Shown: positions 39,601 through 52,746 of the stretch, one piece after another
Layout of the letters: every line of letters starts with the position of its first letter
Position numbering within the stretch: position 1 is the stretch's first letter
From: Serinus canaria
Taxonomy: Eukaryota > Chordata > Aves > Passeriformes > Fringillidae
Direction: 5' to 3'
Length of the DNA stretch: 64,000 nucleotides
Assembly (NCBI RefSeq): GCF_022539315.1
Contig: NC_066321.1
Location: 3,557,324-3,621,323 of the forward strand
Made by a program: the position numbers and the translations under genes
Notes under the pieces: generated by a model
Databases searched by the model: none
What the model was told of the DNA's origin: nothing
Seen by the model: the letters and a program-made list of their open reading frames with translations, nothing else

Positions 39601-42600
39601 TTTAATTTTTACTTGAAACAGTAGCCCTGAGGAGGTCTGTGGTGGGACTGGGCAGGACACTGCACTCCATCACCCTGACGGATGTAATTCTGGCTTGATT
39701 TTTTTTCACCAGTTCTTTGCTCCTTCATTTTGTTCTTTCTGCTAATACACAGGAACAAGAGAGAAGGAAAAAATGAATTTTTAATATTTTATCTACCAGA
39801 TTGTACTTTCTCATCAAGTCAATCCACAGGTCCTGGAACAGGAGAGGGGGACATTTCCCACATTTTATTTTTTTTCCCTCCCATTCTTTTAAACATTAAT
39901 TTTATTCTTCTCTTTAATTTCATATATGAACCCAAGGGGAGCATTTCACCCCTTCCATGTACCTGCAGGCTGGGGCAGCTCCCACTGTGCTGAGCACATA
40001 TGAGTGGGGGTCATTTGGCTTAGCAGGGAGTTTTAGGTTCAGTTGGGGCTGAAATATTAAAGTTCCTTCCTTCTGTATGGTTTGTTTATATATTTGTTTA
40101 TTTTAAAGGAGAAAAAAAAGGTGGTTGAAGGGATGGCATCCTGAAAGTGAAAGGAATATTTGAAATAAATATTGTTTTTCTAAACTTGTGATCCTTTACA
40201 GGGAAAATTTGTGAGACTTCTGGGCAGGTGTTTATACCTCCAGCACAAAGTTTGTGTTTTAATAGAAGAAGCAATTCAAATCAAAGATAATATTAAAATA
40301 ACTTTTATACTCTGTGTAAGAAATACCAAGATGCAAGAGCTAACAGAGAAAGCAGAAAATAAATTTTACTACTTGTATCTATAATAATTTAATATAATTT
40401 AATATCCATTTCAGTGTTTGACAAGAAGTAAAGATTGCTTAAATATTTCTACCTAGGAGCACAGGGCTGTATAAAGATCTTTGAATTTTCAAGTTAATTT
40501 GTTTCTTCCAGCAATATAAAGAGATATATACAGAAAATTAATCCCATATGATTGTACAGCTACCATTGCTCCAGAACTTTTTGGAAATACTTTCCAAAGA
40601 ACATCTCCAGTCATCCTGACAGACAGCTTGAGTAAAGTTTCCTTTTCAGGAGCTCCTGAAAGGTTTTATGTGCAGTTCAAAGGCATTGCTGGAAAAATGG
40701 TGTTATTTGGAGACCTTGACCAAAAACTGCTTTACTTTGCTCAGCCTTTGCAGATCTCCTTGCCCAGCCATCTTGAACAGATTTTTAGGTTTCTGTCATG
40801 GAGAGATGCACAATCTTTTTTCAATAACAAATTAGCTCTTGTCAACAGTTTTCCTGGCCACAGTTTAAATAGCTCAATTCAGAATGTTTCATAGCTTTTT
40901 GGTGGATTTTGGTAGAAAATATGTGCATATTTAGTATTTATGTTTTGTGTATCTGCATGTGCACGCACGCTGACATCTGTGCACGTACATCTCTCTGGGA
41001 GTGAAGATCTGAGATCTGAAAATGCTGAATCACTCTGTGAGCTCTCACTAAGATAATATTTTGGGAAACTAGTCAGGTGCTGTGGTGAGCAGGGTGCATA
41101 AGATACATAAAAGCTTACATGATCTTACATGAGCTGATTAAATCACTAGACCATGACATTCACTTATCTTCAGCTCTGGCTTGGGCTCCTGACTTCTCAC
41201 TGGTTCACTTGGTGGCCCTTGATAAACAAGCCTTGGCCTCAGTTTCTTATTCTTAAAGATTAGAAAGTGTGTGATGTGGTGTTCTGACTTTTTAATGTAT
41301 GATTTCAACCCCAGAGGCAGATATATCTCTTTCGTTTTCCTGGGTAATAATGGGAATTTAGCACTGGATGCTTTTTTTAATGATAAAAAAAATTCTGAAA
41401 TGATAGCTGTGTATGAGATGTGTTGGGGAAAGCATGATTTGTGAAATATATGGAAGCCTAGAAGTATTTTTATCAAGTTATTATTTTATTATTGGATTTT
41501 TGCATGTGGGGAAATACCAGCATCTTGCAGTGTTGAGGTATGGGTTGCTCTCTCAGGGGTCAGATCTGTGTTGTGTAAATTGACCAAACATGACTGTAAA
41601 TGTCCAATGTCATTGTTAACCCTGCAAAACTCTCAGCCAGGAGCTGAAGAAGAAAAATGGGCAAAAGGCTTAATTTCCATGATTGTTAAATTCTCTCATG
41701 AGATTGACATATTCTCTTTCTCTTTGAATTCTCTCCTGTTTCTGTCAGCTGTTGCATCATCCCTTACATCCCATGTCAGGAGCTCCAAGCTGCAGAGCTT
41801 GAGATCCTTTATTTCTTTCTCTTTCCCTGGTTGCATTACAATTAAAAACCCTGTTATGATAACATGTGAAATAAAATGGTAGGACATCAGTATAGATTAT
41901 CCTTAAAATCATGTTATGGAAATGGAAATAAAGCAGCTTATGGTATATGCCAGGCATGATGCAAGTGATATTAAATAAATATATGACTGAAGGGTTCCAT
42001 TCATTCCAAATGCTCCCCTTTGTGATCTTTAGCCATGTTTGTAGAGAAACCTTTCTTAAAGCACTTAAAGCTTAATTCAGAACAGACAAAACAATTATCT
42101 TTTGAAAATCTGATGAAATATGTTTGGCAGCTTTTGAATTTAGGCGAGTGTATGTCTCACTTCTTTGAAATCTCACTTCAGTCGGTCGCTCAGCCATTTC
42201 AGTGCAATCCTTCAAATCTGGTAGCGAGTGTGGGCTCTGCTGAGTTACAGAAATGTTCTAATCAGAAAGTGGAGGGGCTCAAAATAGTGTGCAGTACACA
42301 AAACTTGACATTTTCCTTATTGATGTGCTTTTGGATATCGGTCTACCTGCTGTCCCTGTGTTTTTGATGAAGTGTTGGTTGATAAATCACTGTAGGAAGG
42401 AGCTTGTCCCTCCAAGGACAGGTCTGGAGACCCTTAAGCATTAAATTATTTTAATTTCTTGGGGAACAGAAGTGTCACTTTATTTTCTCTGAGTAGAAAT
42501 GATGAAGGTTTATGCACCAATGTGTAACTGTTTCTCATAGGAAGAGATGGCAGAAGACTGACACTGCACAATGTATTTTTATAGTCAAACTGTGTCATGA

Positions 42601-43593
42601 ACATGGAACAGAAATATTTAAATTGTGGATCTGATTGCCACTTTGCTGAGCACATGGAATAGTTTGCTTAGCTTAAATTACAGCAGGAAAGTTGTGGCAG
42701 CAACAAATATTCTAGAAGTGTGAAGGGTATTTGGGAGAAATACATATTTCCCCTTCATTTTTTTGGTAATATTTGATAAAAATATATTTTTTTTTTTTAT
42801 ACACGTATACAGAGGACTTTGTGAATTCACTTTGTGAATATATATTAAAAATCACTAAGTTATTCCTAATGTTCTGTAGTGCTGCCTGCTCCTGACAAAC
42901 ATCTGATACGGATCATATGCCTCTAAAAAGAGAAGTTCCTCGAGCAAAATATCCTCATGAAAACAGGTTGGAGACACTCACATTCTCTCGCTCGCTCTCA
43001 CTCACATGTTACATTTTGGCACGTTGTAGGAGCAGGTAGCATATCTACTACCTGCTGTTGAAAGTGTTGAAGATACTGAATTATTTATTCCATCTTCTGC
43101 ACTATCCAAACTCGTTTTGGGTAGTTTGACACATCTCGGTCTTCCATATGGATACTTCATGGTGACAGAGTTGCCAGCTGCTCAGGTTTTATGACAGTCT
43201 GAGTTTTTTCGAGGACTGTATTAGTTTTCTGGGAAGAATCCTGCTTTTCCTGAGGGTCCCCATTCTTAGGCAGTAGTTATGCCTTGGGTTGATGCTCTGG
43301 AGTGGGAGTTTTTTAGGAAAATCAGCTGAGAGAGTCTGTAAAAATAATTTTGAAAGGACTTCTTGTTCGTGGATTGTGTGAGATTAAATCAGAGCTGTGG
43401 GATATTAGAAAAATGTGAAAGCCATTTGCTAAGAAAGTTAAGTTTCTTTTAGTCATAGTCTTCAAATTCCTTAAAAAAAAAAGCGTTTAGATGTCAAGGT
43501 GTGTAAAGCAACATAAAAAGCAGTCTGGAATACGTTGGAAAACAGGATTTTCAGGGCACTTGAAATGTAACACTAAACAGTCTGCAAAGCTTC

Positions 43594-43666
43594 CCCATGG
43601 CAGGGGGTTGGAACTTGATGGTGTTTAAAGTCCCTTCCAACCCAAACTATTCTGAGATTCCATGAT
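43594..43666 (+). mobile_element. Short CR1 LINE 3' end, sense
   Basis: CCCCATGGCAGGGGGTTGGA is followed by AGTCCCTTCCAACCCAAACT and a degenerate ATTCTGAGATTCCATGAT tail, which is the CR1 sense terminus. Confidence 0.9.
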
Positions 43667-43864
43667 TTTCTCTGCAGTTGTGCAATGTGAGCAGGTCTTC
43701 TGTGGTTTTAAAATACAAAATGATTAAACCTGAAAACTGGGGGAAGATTGGAGTTTTTACTTTGCCAAAACTTACTAAAATAATGGAAAATGAATTCCAC
43801 TCATTTGTTGTTCTACTTTACGCAAGCATCTCTTGATGCAAACCTTTTACAAGGGAAGCCCTGA

Positions 43865-43896
43865 GTGCTGAGGTGGGTCTGTGCTGAGGTGGGTCT
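43865..43896. repeat. 16-bp tandem duplication
   Basis: GTGCTGAGGTGGGTCT occurs twice, head to tail and identical. Confidence 0.95.
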
Positions 43897-46107
43897 GATT
43901 CCCTTTCTGTGGGGTAAATCAGCCTGGCTTGCAGTGGATTCATTTATCCATGGTGTTGCCTGTTTGCTCTGTGCCATCCTGGATCCAAGCTGACACCAGG
44001 AGATGTGAAGTAAGGATACTCAAAGCTTGCTGTTCAGATTAAGAAGTGTAGTTACTTGTAGCCCTAGGACTTCTCTGTGCTGCTACAACCCTTTGGCCAT
44101 ATTGCCTTGTTCATGCCAAGAATTTGACATATTTGGCTTCTCTCCAGAGTTGGACGGATAAGATACCAAATTAAATTAATTTGCAGCCTTACAACCAATA
44201 AATAATGCTGCTTAAATGTTACCTAATTGAGTAGAACATCAGTTTTGCAAGCATTTTTCTTTTAAAATGTCGTTTCATTATACATCACTGCATCTTGTAT
44301 ATTTACCTGTGGTGAATTTTTGGCCTTCAGTCACTATGTCCTCTATTTATCTTGCTTCCTACTTTTTCTTTGCTCCATCACAGCATCTATTTGAGCAGAG
44401 TTAATCTGTCCATCTCATACAAACCACCCAGCAATAGCTACTTTTCACTAGTGGGTTATTCTGATTTGCTTATTCTCTGCTCTAATAAAATTCCTTTGCT
44501 TCTCTGTTTGTTTGCTGATGGAATTTGAGCGAGGAGGACAGTGTGGACTCATGCTTTCTCCTTCCCCCCATCACCACAGCTCTGACTGCTTGGTCCTGAC
44601 CCCTCCCTTTGTGGGAACAGAGAGGCTGATGTAGCCCATGGTGAACAATCTGGCCACTAAAGTAAAAATGTGCATCTGTCAGTAATTAATTGAAGCCAAA
44701 TTTAATTACAATTCAGGGAAAAAGAATAGTACCACACACACTTAATAAAATTCAAGAAGCTTCAGTGTCGTTGCCTGAAAAGCAAAGCATTTCAAACAGA
44801 GTACACCCCCCTCAAAGTCTGCTCTGAGAGAATCTCTTTCAAGGTTACTTCTTGATATTACATAGAGAAGTAATTTTGATTCACAGTTTTCACATGGTTT
44901 TTGATACCTTTTTTGAGTTAAAGGTCATAAAAAAAAGTAGAAAGGTGTTTGAGACTGGTTCTTAATTGTGTGGACTAAGGATCTGGCCTGAAATTTTGTT
45001 TGAGATTCGATTCCAGTAGATAAATACTCTGATCAGCCGGTTGAAATTAAGAATCAGAGGGGTAAGGAGGAATTGTGAGAGTGCCCAAATGATTTGCAAA
45101 TTAAAAAATGTATTTCTGTAACTTTTAAATCTTTGAAATGGTGTATTTTAAAATAAAAATACATAAAAAGAAGGGATTGGCAGTATGGGTTGAAAACAAG
45201 CTTTTCCTTCCTGCTTTATTTTAGCATACAAGGCAACTCCCAAATCCTAAATACTGAACTGGTAGCAGCCATGAATATTTATTACTGTACTGTATGTACA
45301 TATAGCAATTACAGCAAGAGGAAAAAATATTTTTCTTTACAATTAATATTTGTAAACGTTTATGAAAGTACATAGAAATAAATAAGACAAACACATGGCC
45401 TAATTAAGATGAAAGGCATGACAACCCTTGTGATTTGTTCTGAAAAATAGAGACTATTAAAATAGTAAGACTTAATTATTTCAGTAAACATCGCAAATTA
45501 TCTTTATCTACAAAAACCTTAATTTATGAGTTAAAATATCTATAAGCATTTTTTGACATTTGTACGTTCCATATCAAAAATTATTGTTAATTTATTATTT
45601 ATTATAGTGTCTACTGTCACATATTACCACTTATTAGTATTTATTGTTCAGAAATTCAGTGTTGTCTATTGTGTAATGGGAAAAGGAAAAGCATTTTATA
45701 TGTGGTTGTAATTTGTGTGTTCTTGGGCTAGTGATAAAAATGCAAGTTCTGTAAGTTGATCATATAAAAATGTGTGTAATAACAAACAAAAGTAACTGGT
45801 CTGTTAAGATTGCAGGCATTAACAGTGCTATTTGAGACACAGTTTATATTTAAAAGGTAACTTAAAGCCAAATGTATGGACTTAGCTAATTGTTGGGTTG
45901 AAATCAAGGAAAACTGTGTATTGGAGGAACCCTGATCACGAGGTTTGATCTGGAGGCACTGGGAGCCTCCATCACCTTTGGAGCCCTTGTTACTCCAGGT
46001 GAATGTGTCTGTGGTCAAACCTCTTGCCTTTGCATTGGCCTTTAAGGGGGCACCATAGGGCAGAATGATTTGGATAAAATATTGTGCAATCCAGAAATAA
46101 AGACCTC

Positions 46108-46283
46108 AAGATGGTTTGGGTTGGACGGGACCTTAAACTCATCCCATTTCACCCCTGCCATGTCAGGGACACCTTCCACTGTCCCAGGCCTCTCCAAGCC
46201 CTGTCCAGCCTGGCCTTGGACCCTTCCAGGGGTCCAGGAGCAGCCACAGCTTCTCTGGGCACCCTGTCCCAGGGCCTCACTGG
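46108..46283 (-). mobile_element. CR1 LINE 3' fragment, antisense
   Basis: It begins at AAGATGGTTTGGGTTGG and carries CTGCCATGTCAGGGACACC (a small deletion of the usual GGGCAGGG), CCAGCCTGGCCTTGGAC and CACAGCTTCTCTGGGCACCC. The open frames across it are CR1 shadows. Confidence 0.95.
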
Positions 46284-49036
46284 TTCAATCAGTGCCATGT
46301 ACTGAACAGTATTATTTTAGTATTTATTTTAGCCTTTTCCACTAAAAGGCTCATATTTGTAGCCATATCCAAATGTTAGTCTGCTTTATTGCAGTACTGC
46401 TCCTGGAGGATGAAGAGTGCTCGTAGCTCTTTTCTGGGCTGCCAGATCTTCAATCATAAACTCATTTTACTGTGGATGTAGTTGTTTTGCAGCAGAGAAT
46501 TGTGGCTTTGGATTTTATTTGTGGAGCAGGAGAGTCCCTGCTGCTGCAGGATTGCATCCTACAGCAATTCCCCTTTTCCAGGGACAGCTGGGTTACCTGT
46601 ACTGCCACACAAATAGTGGCCACATTTATCTGTCCTTCGTGCAGAGCTCCTGCCAGGCTGAGGAACATTCCACTGCAAATCAGGTGCTGTTTGAAACTTG
46701 CTTTGTTCTGTAAGCCTGGCGGATCTGAGAGCTCAGCCTGCATATCCATAGATACATAAATATGCCCTGTGTGGTCTCCCAAGGGGAAGGCAAAATGTGT
46801 TTTTAGTTAAGTTGCATGGGAATTTAATTGAAAGATTTAGGGCAATGCCATAAAAGAGTAAATCATGGCTGCGTGACACAAAGAAGATTTATAAAGCCAA
46901 ATAAAAATACTTTAGCACCTTCACTATTATAATTTGCTTGATATAAGTGGAAACCCATATTAGTCATTTTGTCTGCTAGTAATTAAAAAAAAAAAAAGGG
47001 CCTTTAGATTTTACTGACTTTCAGTTGTTTGGAGTGAAATAATGGGGAAGACAGTAGCAAAGGGCAGAGAATTCTGTGGACGTGTCACATCTCTGAACCT
47101 GCAAGTGCACTCAGCTTCTGTCCCAGGAATATTTATTTTAATTAAGCACATGCTCAACTAATTTCACACAAGCAGCTCCTCAGAAGGACTGTGAACTGAT
47201 TCAGAAGAAGCACAAGCATGGCTTTAGACTGCAGTTTATGTGGATGCTGGCCCTGAAATCTGGCCAGTCTCCAAGGCATTGGGGCTACTGCACGTGGGAT
47301 GGTCCTGTTCTGTGCAAGAAGCTCACTTGTCACACAGCAAAATGCTCAGGGATGTTTTGGAGAGGAGAGCTGGGGCAGAGCTTTAGGAATGTGACCTTCA
47401 GCACAGGTTTAGTGAGGATTCACTCACTGTATTTATTGGAGAGCACTGTATATATTAAATGCTGCAGTGTTGATAGGTCTCGATAAGGACACCATAATAG
47501 CAGCTGAATTGTAGGGGGTTTTGTGAGATGGTAAGTTAATGATGTAGCTGTTAATTTGAATTTAGCAGACGTTTTAAATATAGGTTTCTCTTACAGAGAC
47601 AAAAGTTGCAATTTAAAGCTCTTTGGTGGTCTAAAAACAGCTTAATTCTCTAGTAGCATGGTAATAAGTACTAATCCAGCTTATACAGTGATTGTAGTAT
47701 GTCATGTTTGTGAAAGATTGCCTAACTCTGCTTTCTCTGGGTTTTATGTTAATTTTTTTAAATTAAACATAAAACCTTATAACATCTTTATGCTGAGATA
47801 AACTGTTCAATTTAACTTGTGCTCAAGCAGCAGCTGTCAGGAATTATCATGTTTTGAGCGTTCTTGCCATCACCTTGTGTCTCTACCTCCCGGATACACT
47901 CTGTGGGATGATAAAGCTCACCTTGTTAGGATTTATTACTTAAATAATAACCCGAGGTAAAATGAAAGTTGATGTCACACGGAATGACAACTGACATATA
48001 TTTATGTCGCACGTTCCATTATAATAAACTTTCCTTTCTTCCCCTTGTAATAGGTGTTAAATGGAAATACACTCCAGCATATCCTCCAGTGCCCTGCGTG
48101 AGTCCATTAGCCACGAACGTGGCTGCTCTGTGGGCATGTTCACGGGGACTCGTGCTGTCAGGTGTTATTTAAGCTTGTAAAGCCAGGGAAATTGGTTAGT
48201 GCTGGTAGTTAGCAGCTTCTCTGCCAGTAAAGAAGCAGCCATGAGAATTTATCCCTCTCAGAGTCGGGATAAATTCTGGAAGTGCTGCAAAGTAATGGAA
48301 GTGAATCGAGGAGGGTGTTGCCTAATCAGTGGTTTTATTTTAATTCTTTTCCTTCCTGTAAGAAGCATAGACGATGTCATTTCAGGCTCTACATCTGAAT
48401 TTGCTAGTCATCACCACGGTTTTCTCTTGACACCAGTTTATTGTGCTGAGCTGGGCAGTGATAAGCGATCTGCTTGTTAGTTGAGTCTTATCACTTTCTA
48501 TTTACAGTGGAGAAAATTTAGATCTACCTCTTGCAAAGCTTTCCAAGTTTTCAGCCTTTTTTGCCATGCTAGAAGCCAGGCTCCATTGTGCTCTAATGAT
48601 GCTATTGAATTCCTCCAGTTTGCCTAAGCCAAGACTGCAGACATTGTTTTTTTGCCTGTGGCTATAACCATCTTCTTTTTTTCCCCTCCTAATTATCCCA
48701 TTGTTGATCTGAGCAAGTTAAGATGAGTCAGAGCTACATGGTTTTGTCCAAGCTTTTTTCTTGGATCCGTTCTCATTGTGCTCTCCATTGTCCTTTTCTC
48801 TCCAGTCAGTGTGTCAACCTTGGCACCTCCACTGTCTGCACTTCCCACCCTCACTCTGTGCTGGTTCCCCTGGTTTCAGTCCCAATGTGTTGTCTTTTTC
48901 CCCTTTCTTCCTTCAAACTCAGCCAGGTTCATCAATACTATCCTGTATCAGTTCTGTTTTCTTCCCTAACTCATGGCAGAAAATAATTTTTTGAAAAATC
49001 TGTAAAGATAACCTATGATGCAGTCCAGAAATGGAG

Positions 49037-49300
49037 TCCTAGAATGGTTTGAGGTGGAAAGGACCTTAAAGTTCATTTTGTTCCCTTCTCCTGCCATGGC
49101 AGGGACACCTTCCACTATCCCAAGTTGCTCCAAGCACTGTCCAGCCTGGTCTTGGACACTTACAGGGATCCAGGGGCAGCCCCAGCTTCTCTGGGTACCC
49201 TGTGCCAAGGCCTGCCCACCCTCACAGGGACCAATTTCTTCCTTTATGTAATGTGAACCTATCCTTTTTTAGTATGAAGCCATTCCCCCTTGTCCTGTCA
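49037..49300 (-). mobile_element. CR1 LINE 3' fragment, antisense
   Basis: The CCTAGAATGGTTTGAGGTGG, CTGCCATGGCAGGGACACC, AGGGATCCAGGGGCAGCCC and GAAGCCATTCCCCCTTGTCC motifs are in CR1 order. Confidence 0.95.
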
Positions 49301-51024
49301 GTAACCAAAATTTTTCCAAGCAACCATTTCATCTAATTTTTGCAGGTTTTGGGGTATGTTTTCTCCTGTTTGCATTTTTCTTTGTCACTCTGGTGCTGAG
49401 CAGGGATTTCACATTGCCCCCAGGAAGCTTTTCCTGCTCTGCTTTGAGCCTGGCACCCAGGTCATTATGAGGTCCAGAGGTCATTACTCACGGTGACAAA
49501 TAAGTAATGGCTTACCTAAAACTATTTTTTCCTCCTAGTATGGCTTGTAATAAACCTGAGCTCATATCTTAATTGGCATTCTGTGTGACAGGCCCTTTAG
49601 AACCATCAAACATTTGATGAACAAGGCAATAACAGTCATCTCTTACTTTTGTAAGCCTTTCAGATCAGCATTGACCCAGCTTGATGAAGATGGATACAGG
49701 ATCTATGCCCTAGGAAGTGTTTGTTCTGTAGATACAGGTTATCTTAAGAAGGGTGTAAGTTAGCAGAGATATGATATGATATATATGATCTAGATGGATG
49801 TTTGGGGAAGTTCATGAGTTTTAAGGCTGACAGGCAGAATCAGGAGTTAGCATGTTAGTGATGTTAGTTTGGCAGTAATCTTGAACACAAAGTTCATGTA
49901 AAATTAGAAAGAATGGGAATAACAGTAGGAAAAAAAAACACCTTAAAATATTTTAGAAGAAGAAAACATTGCATAAATCAGTTCTGGATCTGAATTACTA
50001 AAATGGTGGACAGCAAAAAAACCCAAACAATTCAGAAACAGGCTTTGTTTAAAAGTAGTTTATTAAACTTAATATTCTATGGGCAGTAGATACCTGATCT
50101 CAATTCTTTTTTTAAGTCGCCTGTGATAAGAAATACAAGACACAAATATCTGAGGCTCTTCAGCTCTCTGCAAGTTCAGGATTCACTTTGCTTGGAAGCA
50201 GAGCTAGCCAGGGGCCAGGAGATGCTCACATGCTTTTGGTGAAATGCAGTGAAATCTGCCACTGGTTACAGTAGAGTCAGGATTTCGTATTACACATTTA
50301 AATACATTCATTTTCTGATAGCCTGGGAAGTTACACAAGGCTAGGATAGCAGCTTGTTAGTGGTGTTTGTGCCTGCTTTATCTAATTGAAGGATGTGTGC
50401 AGTGTTGTGGACTGTGAATAGCAGGAGTGCAGCGGCAGGACTGGGGTGCAAGGGTAGAAACAACATTTCATTATAGAGGATACCTAATAAAAATGTGAAA
50501 ATAAAACAGAAAAAGGGTGGGGGAAAAAAAGAAAAGCAGACCATACTAGATAAGTGCAGTGCATAAATCAAAAGGGTTTATGTCACAACATGAACATGTG
50601 CCATTCCTGCTCATATATTGAATTTCAGTAGTTGGTTGCATAAAGAAGTAAAATGTAATGAAACTGGCAAGCAAAGTATTCCCTAGCCAGCCTTATCTTT
50701 GTTCCATTTGTCCTTCAGATACAGCTTTTCTTGCCTTTTTCAATAAAATCCATCCAGCTTTTTTTTTTTATTATTATTTTGCATCTCTCTGTAACTGAGC
50801 TGGGAAGACCGATGAGATTCGGTGCTTTTCTAGTTGGGTTCTTAGCAGCTGCTTTTTAAGAGATCAAAACTTCGAATGCTGCTACATGGTATTAAGGCTT
50901 AGCTATTGATGTGTCCCTATAGGGGTTATGTTTTTCTTGGGGGGGAGGGAGTGGGGAGCAGGGGAAGGGGTGACCCCTGTGAGCCCGCTTGCTGGCAGTA
51001 AACAGTGCTCTCCTTGTTTTCCAG

Positions 51025-51192
51025 GATCCTCTTTGCAAGCTCGGTGCTTAACCTGGCTGAACTCGCCGCCCTCCGCCCTGACCTTGGCAAATTGAAAAAG
51101 GTCCTCTACTTCCATGAGAACCAATTGGCATATCCTGTCCAGAAATGCCAGGAAAGGGATTTTCAGTATGGATACAACCAAATTCTTTCATG
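51025..51192 (+). CDS. GTDC1: GTDC1/QTMAN second coding exon
   Basis: This 168-nt exon supplies the last base of Arg61, residues 62-116 and two bases of Cys117. It belongs to the N-terminal GT4-like domain (DUF3524 type) of the tRNA-queuosine mannosyltransferase. Recognisable family segments are LFASSVLNL (residues 63-71), a D-L-G-K-L-K-K stretch (80-86), YFHENQ (89-94) and CQERDFQYGYNQIL (102-115). The acceptor is TTGTTTTCCAG ending at 51024 and the donor is TG|GTAGGT at 51193. The length is divisible by three with phase-2 introns on both sides, so skipping it would keep the frame but remove the HENQ region. There is no stop or frameshift. A sense-oriented CR1 fragment begins about 170 nt downstream. 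The 31.3-kb intron before it contains no other exon that I recognise. Confidence 0.96.
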
Positions 51193-51364
51193 GTAGGTTT
51201 GGCTCGCACTGCTCCTCGTTATTTAAGGTGTCCTTCTCTCTACAGCATTGTAACCCTGAGGAGTCCTTCTCCATATACTCCTTTGTATTAATTATTTTCC
51301 TGTATTTATTTTGTATTGATTTTTTTTTTTGTATTAATTATTTTGTATAATGTTTTACAAGACC

Positions 51365-51634
51365 ATGTGGTGTCAGGAAATGGCTCAACCTCAAATGGAA
51401 AGAGAGTTGGTTTAGATTGGATATTGGGAAGAAACTCTTCCCTCTTGGGGCAGTGAGGCCCTGGCACAGGGTGCCCACAGAAGCGGTGGCTGGTCCTGGA
51501 TCCCTGGCAGTGTCCAAGGCCAGGCTGGATAGGGCTTGGAGCAACCTGGGATAGTGGAAGGTGTCCCATGGCAGGGGGTGGCACTGGTTGAGCTTTTAGA
51601 GCCCTTCCAACCCAGGGTATTCTGTGATTCTATA
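51365..51634 (+). mobile_element. CR1 LINE 3' end, sense, just downstream of the second coding exon
   Basis: The GGTTTAGATTGGATATTGGG, GCCCTGGCACAGGGTGCCC, GTGTCCAAGGCCAGGCTGG and CCCTTCCAACCCAGGG landmarks end with ATTCTGTGATTCTATAAA, a well-preserved CR1 sense terminus. The 5' limit is approximate. Confidence 0.95.
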
Positions 51635-52642
51635 AAGGATGACCCTGTACCAAACATAGGTACCGGCAGAGTTCTGAGGAGAACTTGATAAAATCAGTGT
51701 GGCTGAGCCACTTTGCTCTAAAAAACCATCTCAATTTATTGTATAAAGTCCACCAATGCTGCCATGGTGTACCCATTGTCGGTGGGATTACTGACCTGTG
51801 CCTTGGCTGAAAATGATGCTTTGTTTCACAAAGCTGCAGCTACTCAGCTCATGCTTGGCCATAGCTTTTACTGCATCCAGCTGAAATTATGGAGAGGGTT
51901 TTAGGGAAATAAACAGAAATTAAAATGTACTGCAGCACTTTTCCTGTGAAGAGAAGGCAGTAAACATACCAGATAAATCCTTATATTTCTTTCATCTAGT
52001 ATTCAGAAATTGTGCAGTGCTAAAATACCCAGACATTTTAAAGGCTGTGGTCCTTTATTGTTGCTAAAAACAAATGTATTTCTCGAATCTGAGTTAATGA
52101 AAGAAGTTAATAACAGCACCACTGAAGAGCTTTGTGGTTAGGCACTACGCAGACCTAAGCGAAACAGCAAAACTCACTTGTTTTCAACTGAAATAAATTC
52201 ATTTCCATGATCTTTCTCACCTCTCTCCTGGTGGAAGAATTATAAAGAATAGGGCTTGAGCATTTTAAGGTGCAAGTTAAGCTTTTGCATCTTTATAATC
52301 TAAGGCAGTTATGTTCAAATTTCTCAATTAATGATCTGTGTATGCTCTGGCCGTTCTGCAGCTGCCTCTGCCACAGTGTTTGCAACATGTTTCACTTACT
52401 GAGCTGTAAAGATGGGAAAGTGGAGTGAAAAATTTTTGAAAACAGTAGCAGCCATTTTCAGATGTTCTAACAAAAGGAAGTGTTTACTGGCACGAGGAAA
52501 GGAATATGTTTTGTATATATATTTTGCTTTATTGTGGTAGTTATTTTTCATACATCTGTTGTAAACTGACAAAGGTTTAGCCCTAAAATAGGCATTTTAA
52601 CTATCTTCTCTAATTAGATAAATAAAGATGATTTTTGTAGAT

Positions 52643-52746
52643 TACAGAATGGTTTGGGTTGGAAGGGGTTCTCAAGCCCACCTCATTCCACCCCTAGACA
52701 AGGTTTCTCCAAGCCCATCCAACCTGGCTTTGGACACTTCCAGGGA
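52643..52746 (-). mobile_element. CR1 LINE 3' fragment, antisense, internally deleted
   Basis: It begins TACAGAATGGTTTGGGTTGG and soon jumps to CAAGGTTTCTCCAAGCCCATC. The block with CCATGGGCAGGGACACC is missing, so the copy carries an internal deletion. Confidence 0.9.

Larger units (their letters stand above)
19695..51024 (+). other. GTDC1: First coding intron of GTDC1 (31,330 nt, phase 2)
   Basis: The intron runs from the GTAACT donor to the TTTTCCAG acceptor. It holds six CR1 fragments, an A/C-only stretch near 21.1 kb, a GC-rich patch at 25.2-25.6 kb, a CpG-rich spot at 26.6 kb and an 18-T run at 26463. No additional exon keeping the frame was recognised. Long repeat-free blocks, such as 30610-43590, contain only short chance open frames. 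Confidence 0.9.

Noticed and set aside
41568..41882. 104-codon plus-strand frame
   Set aside because: Ser/Phe-rich, no domain, no splice context tying it to GTDC1.
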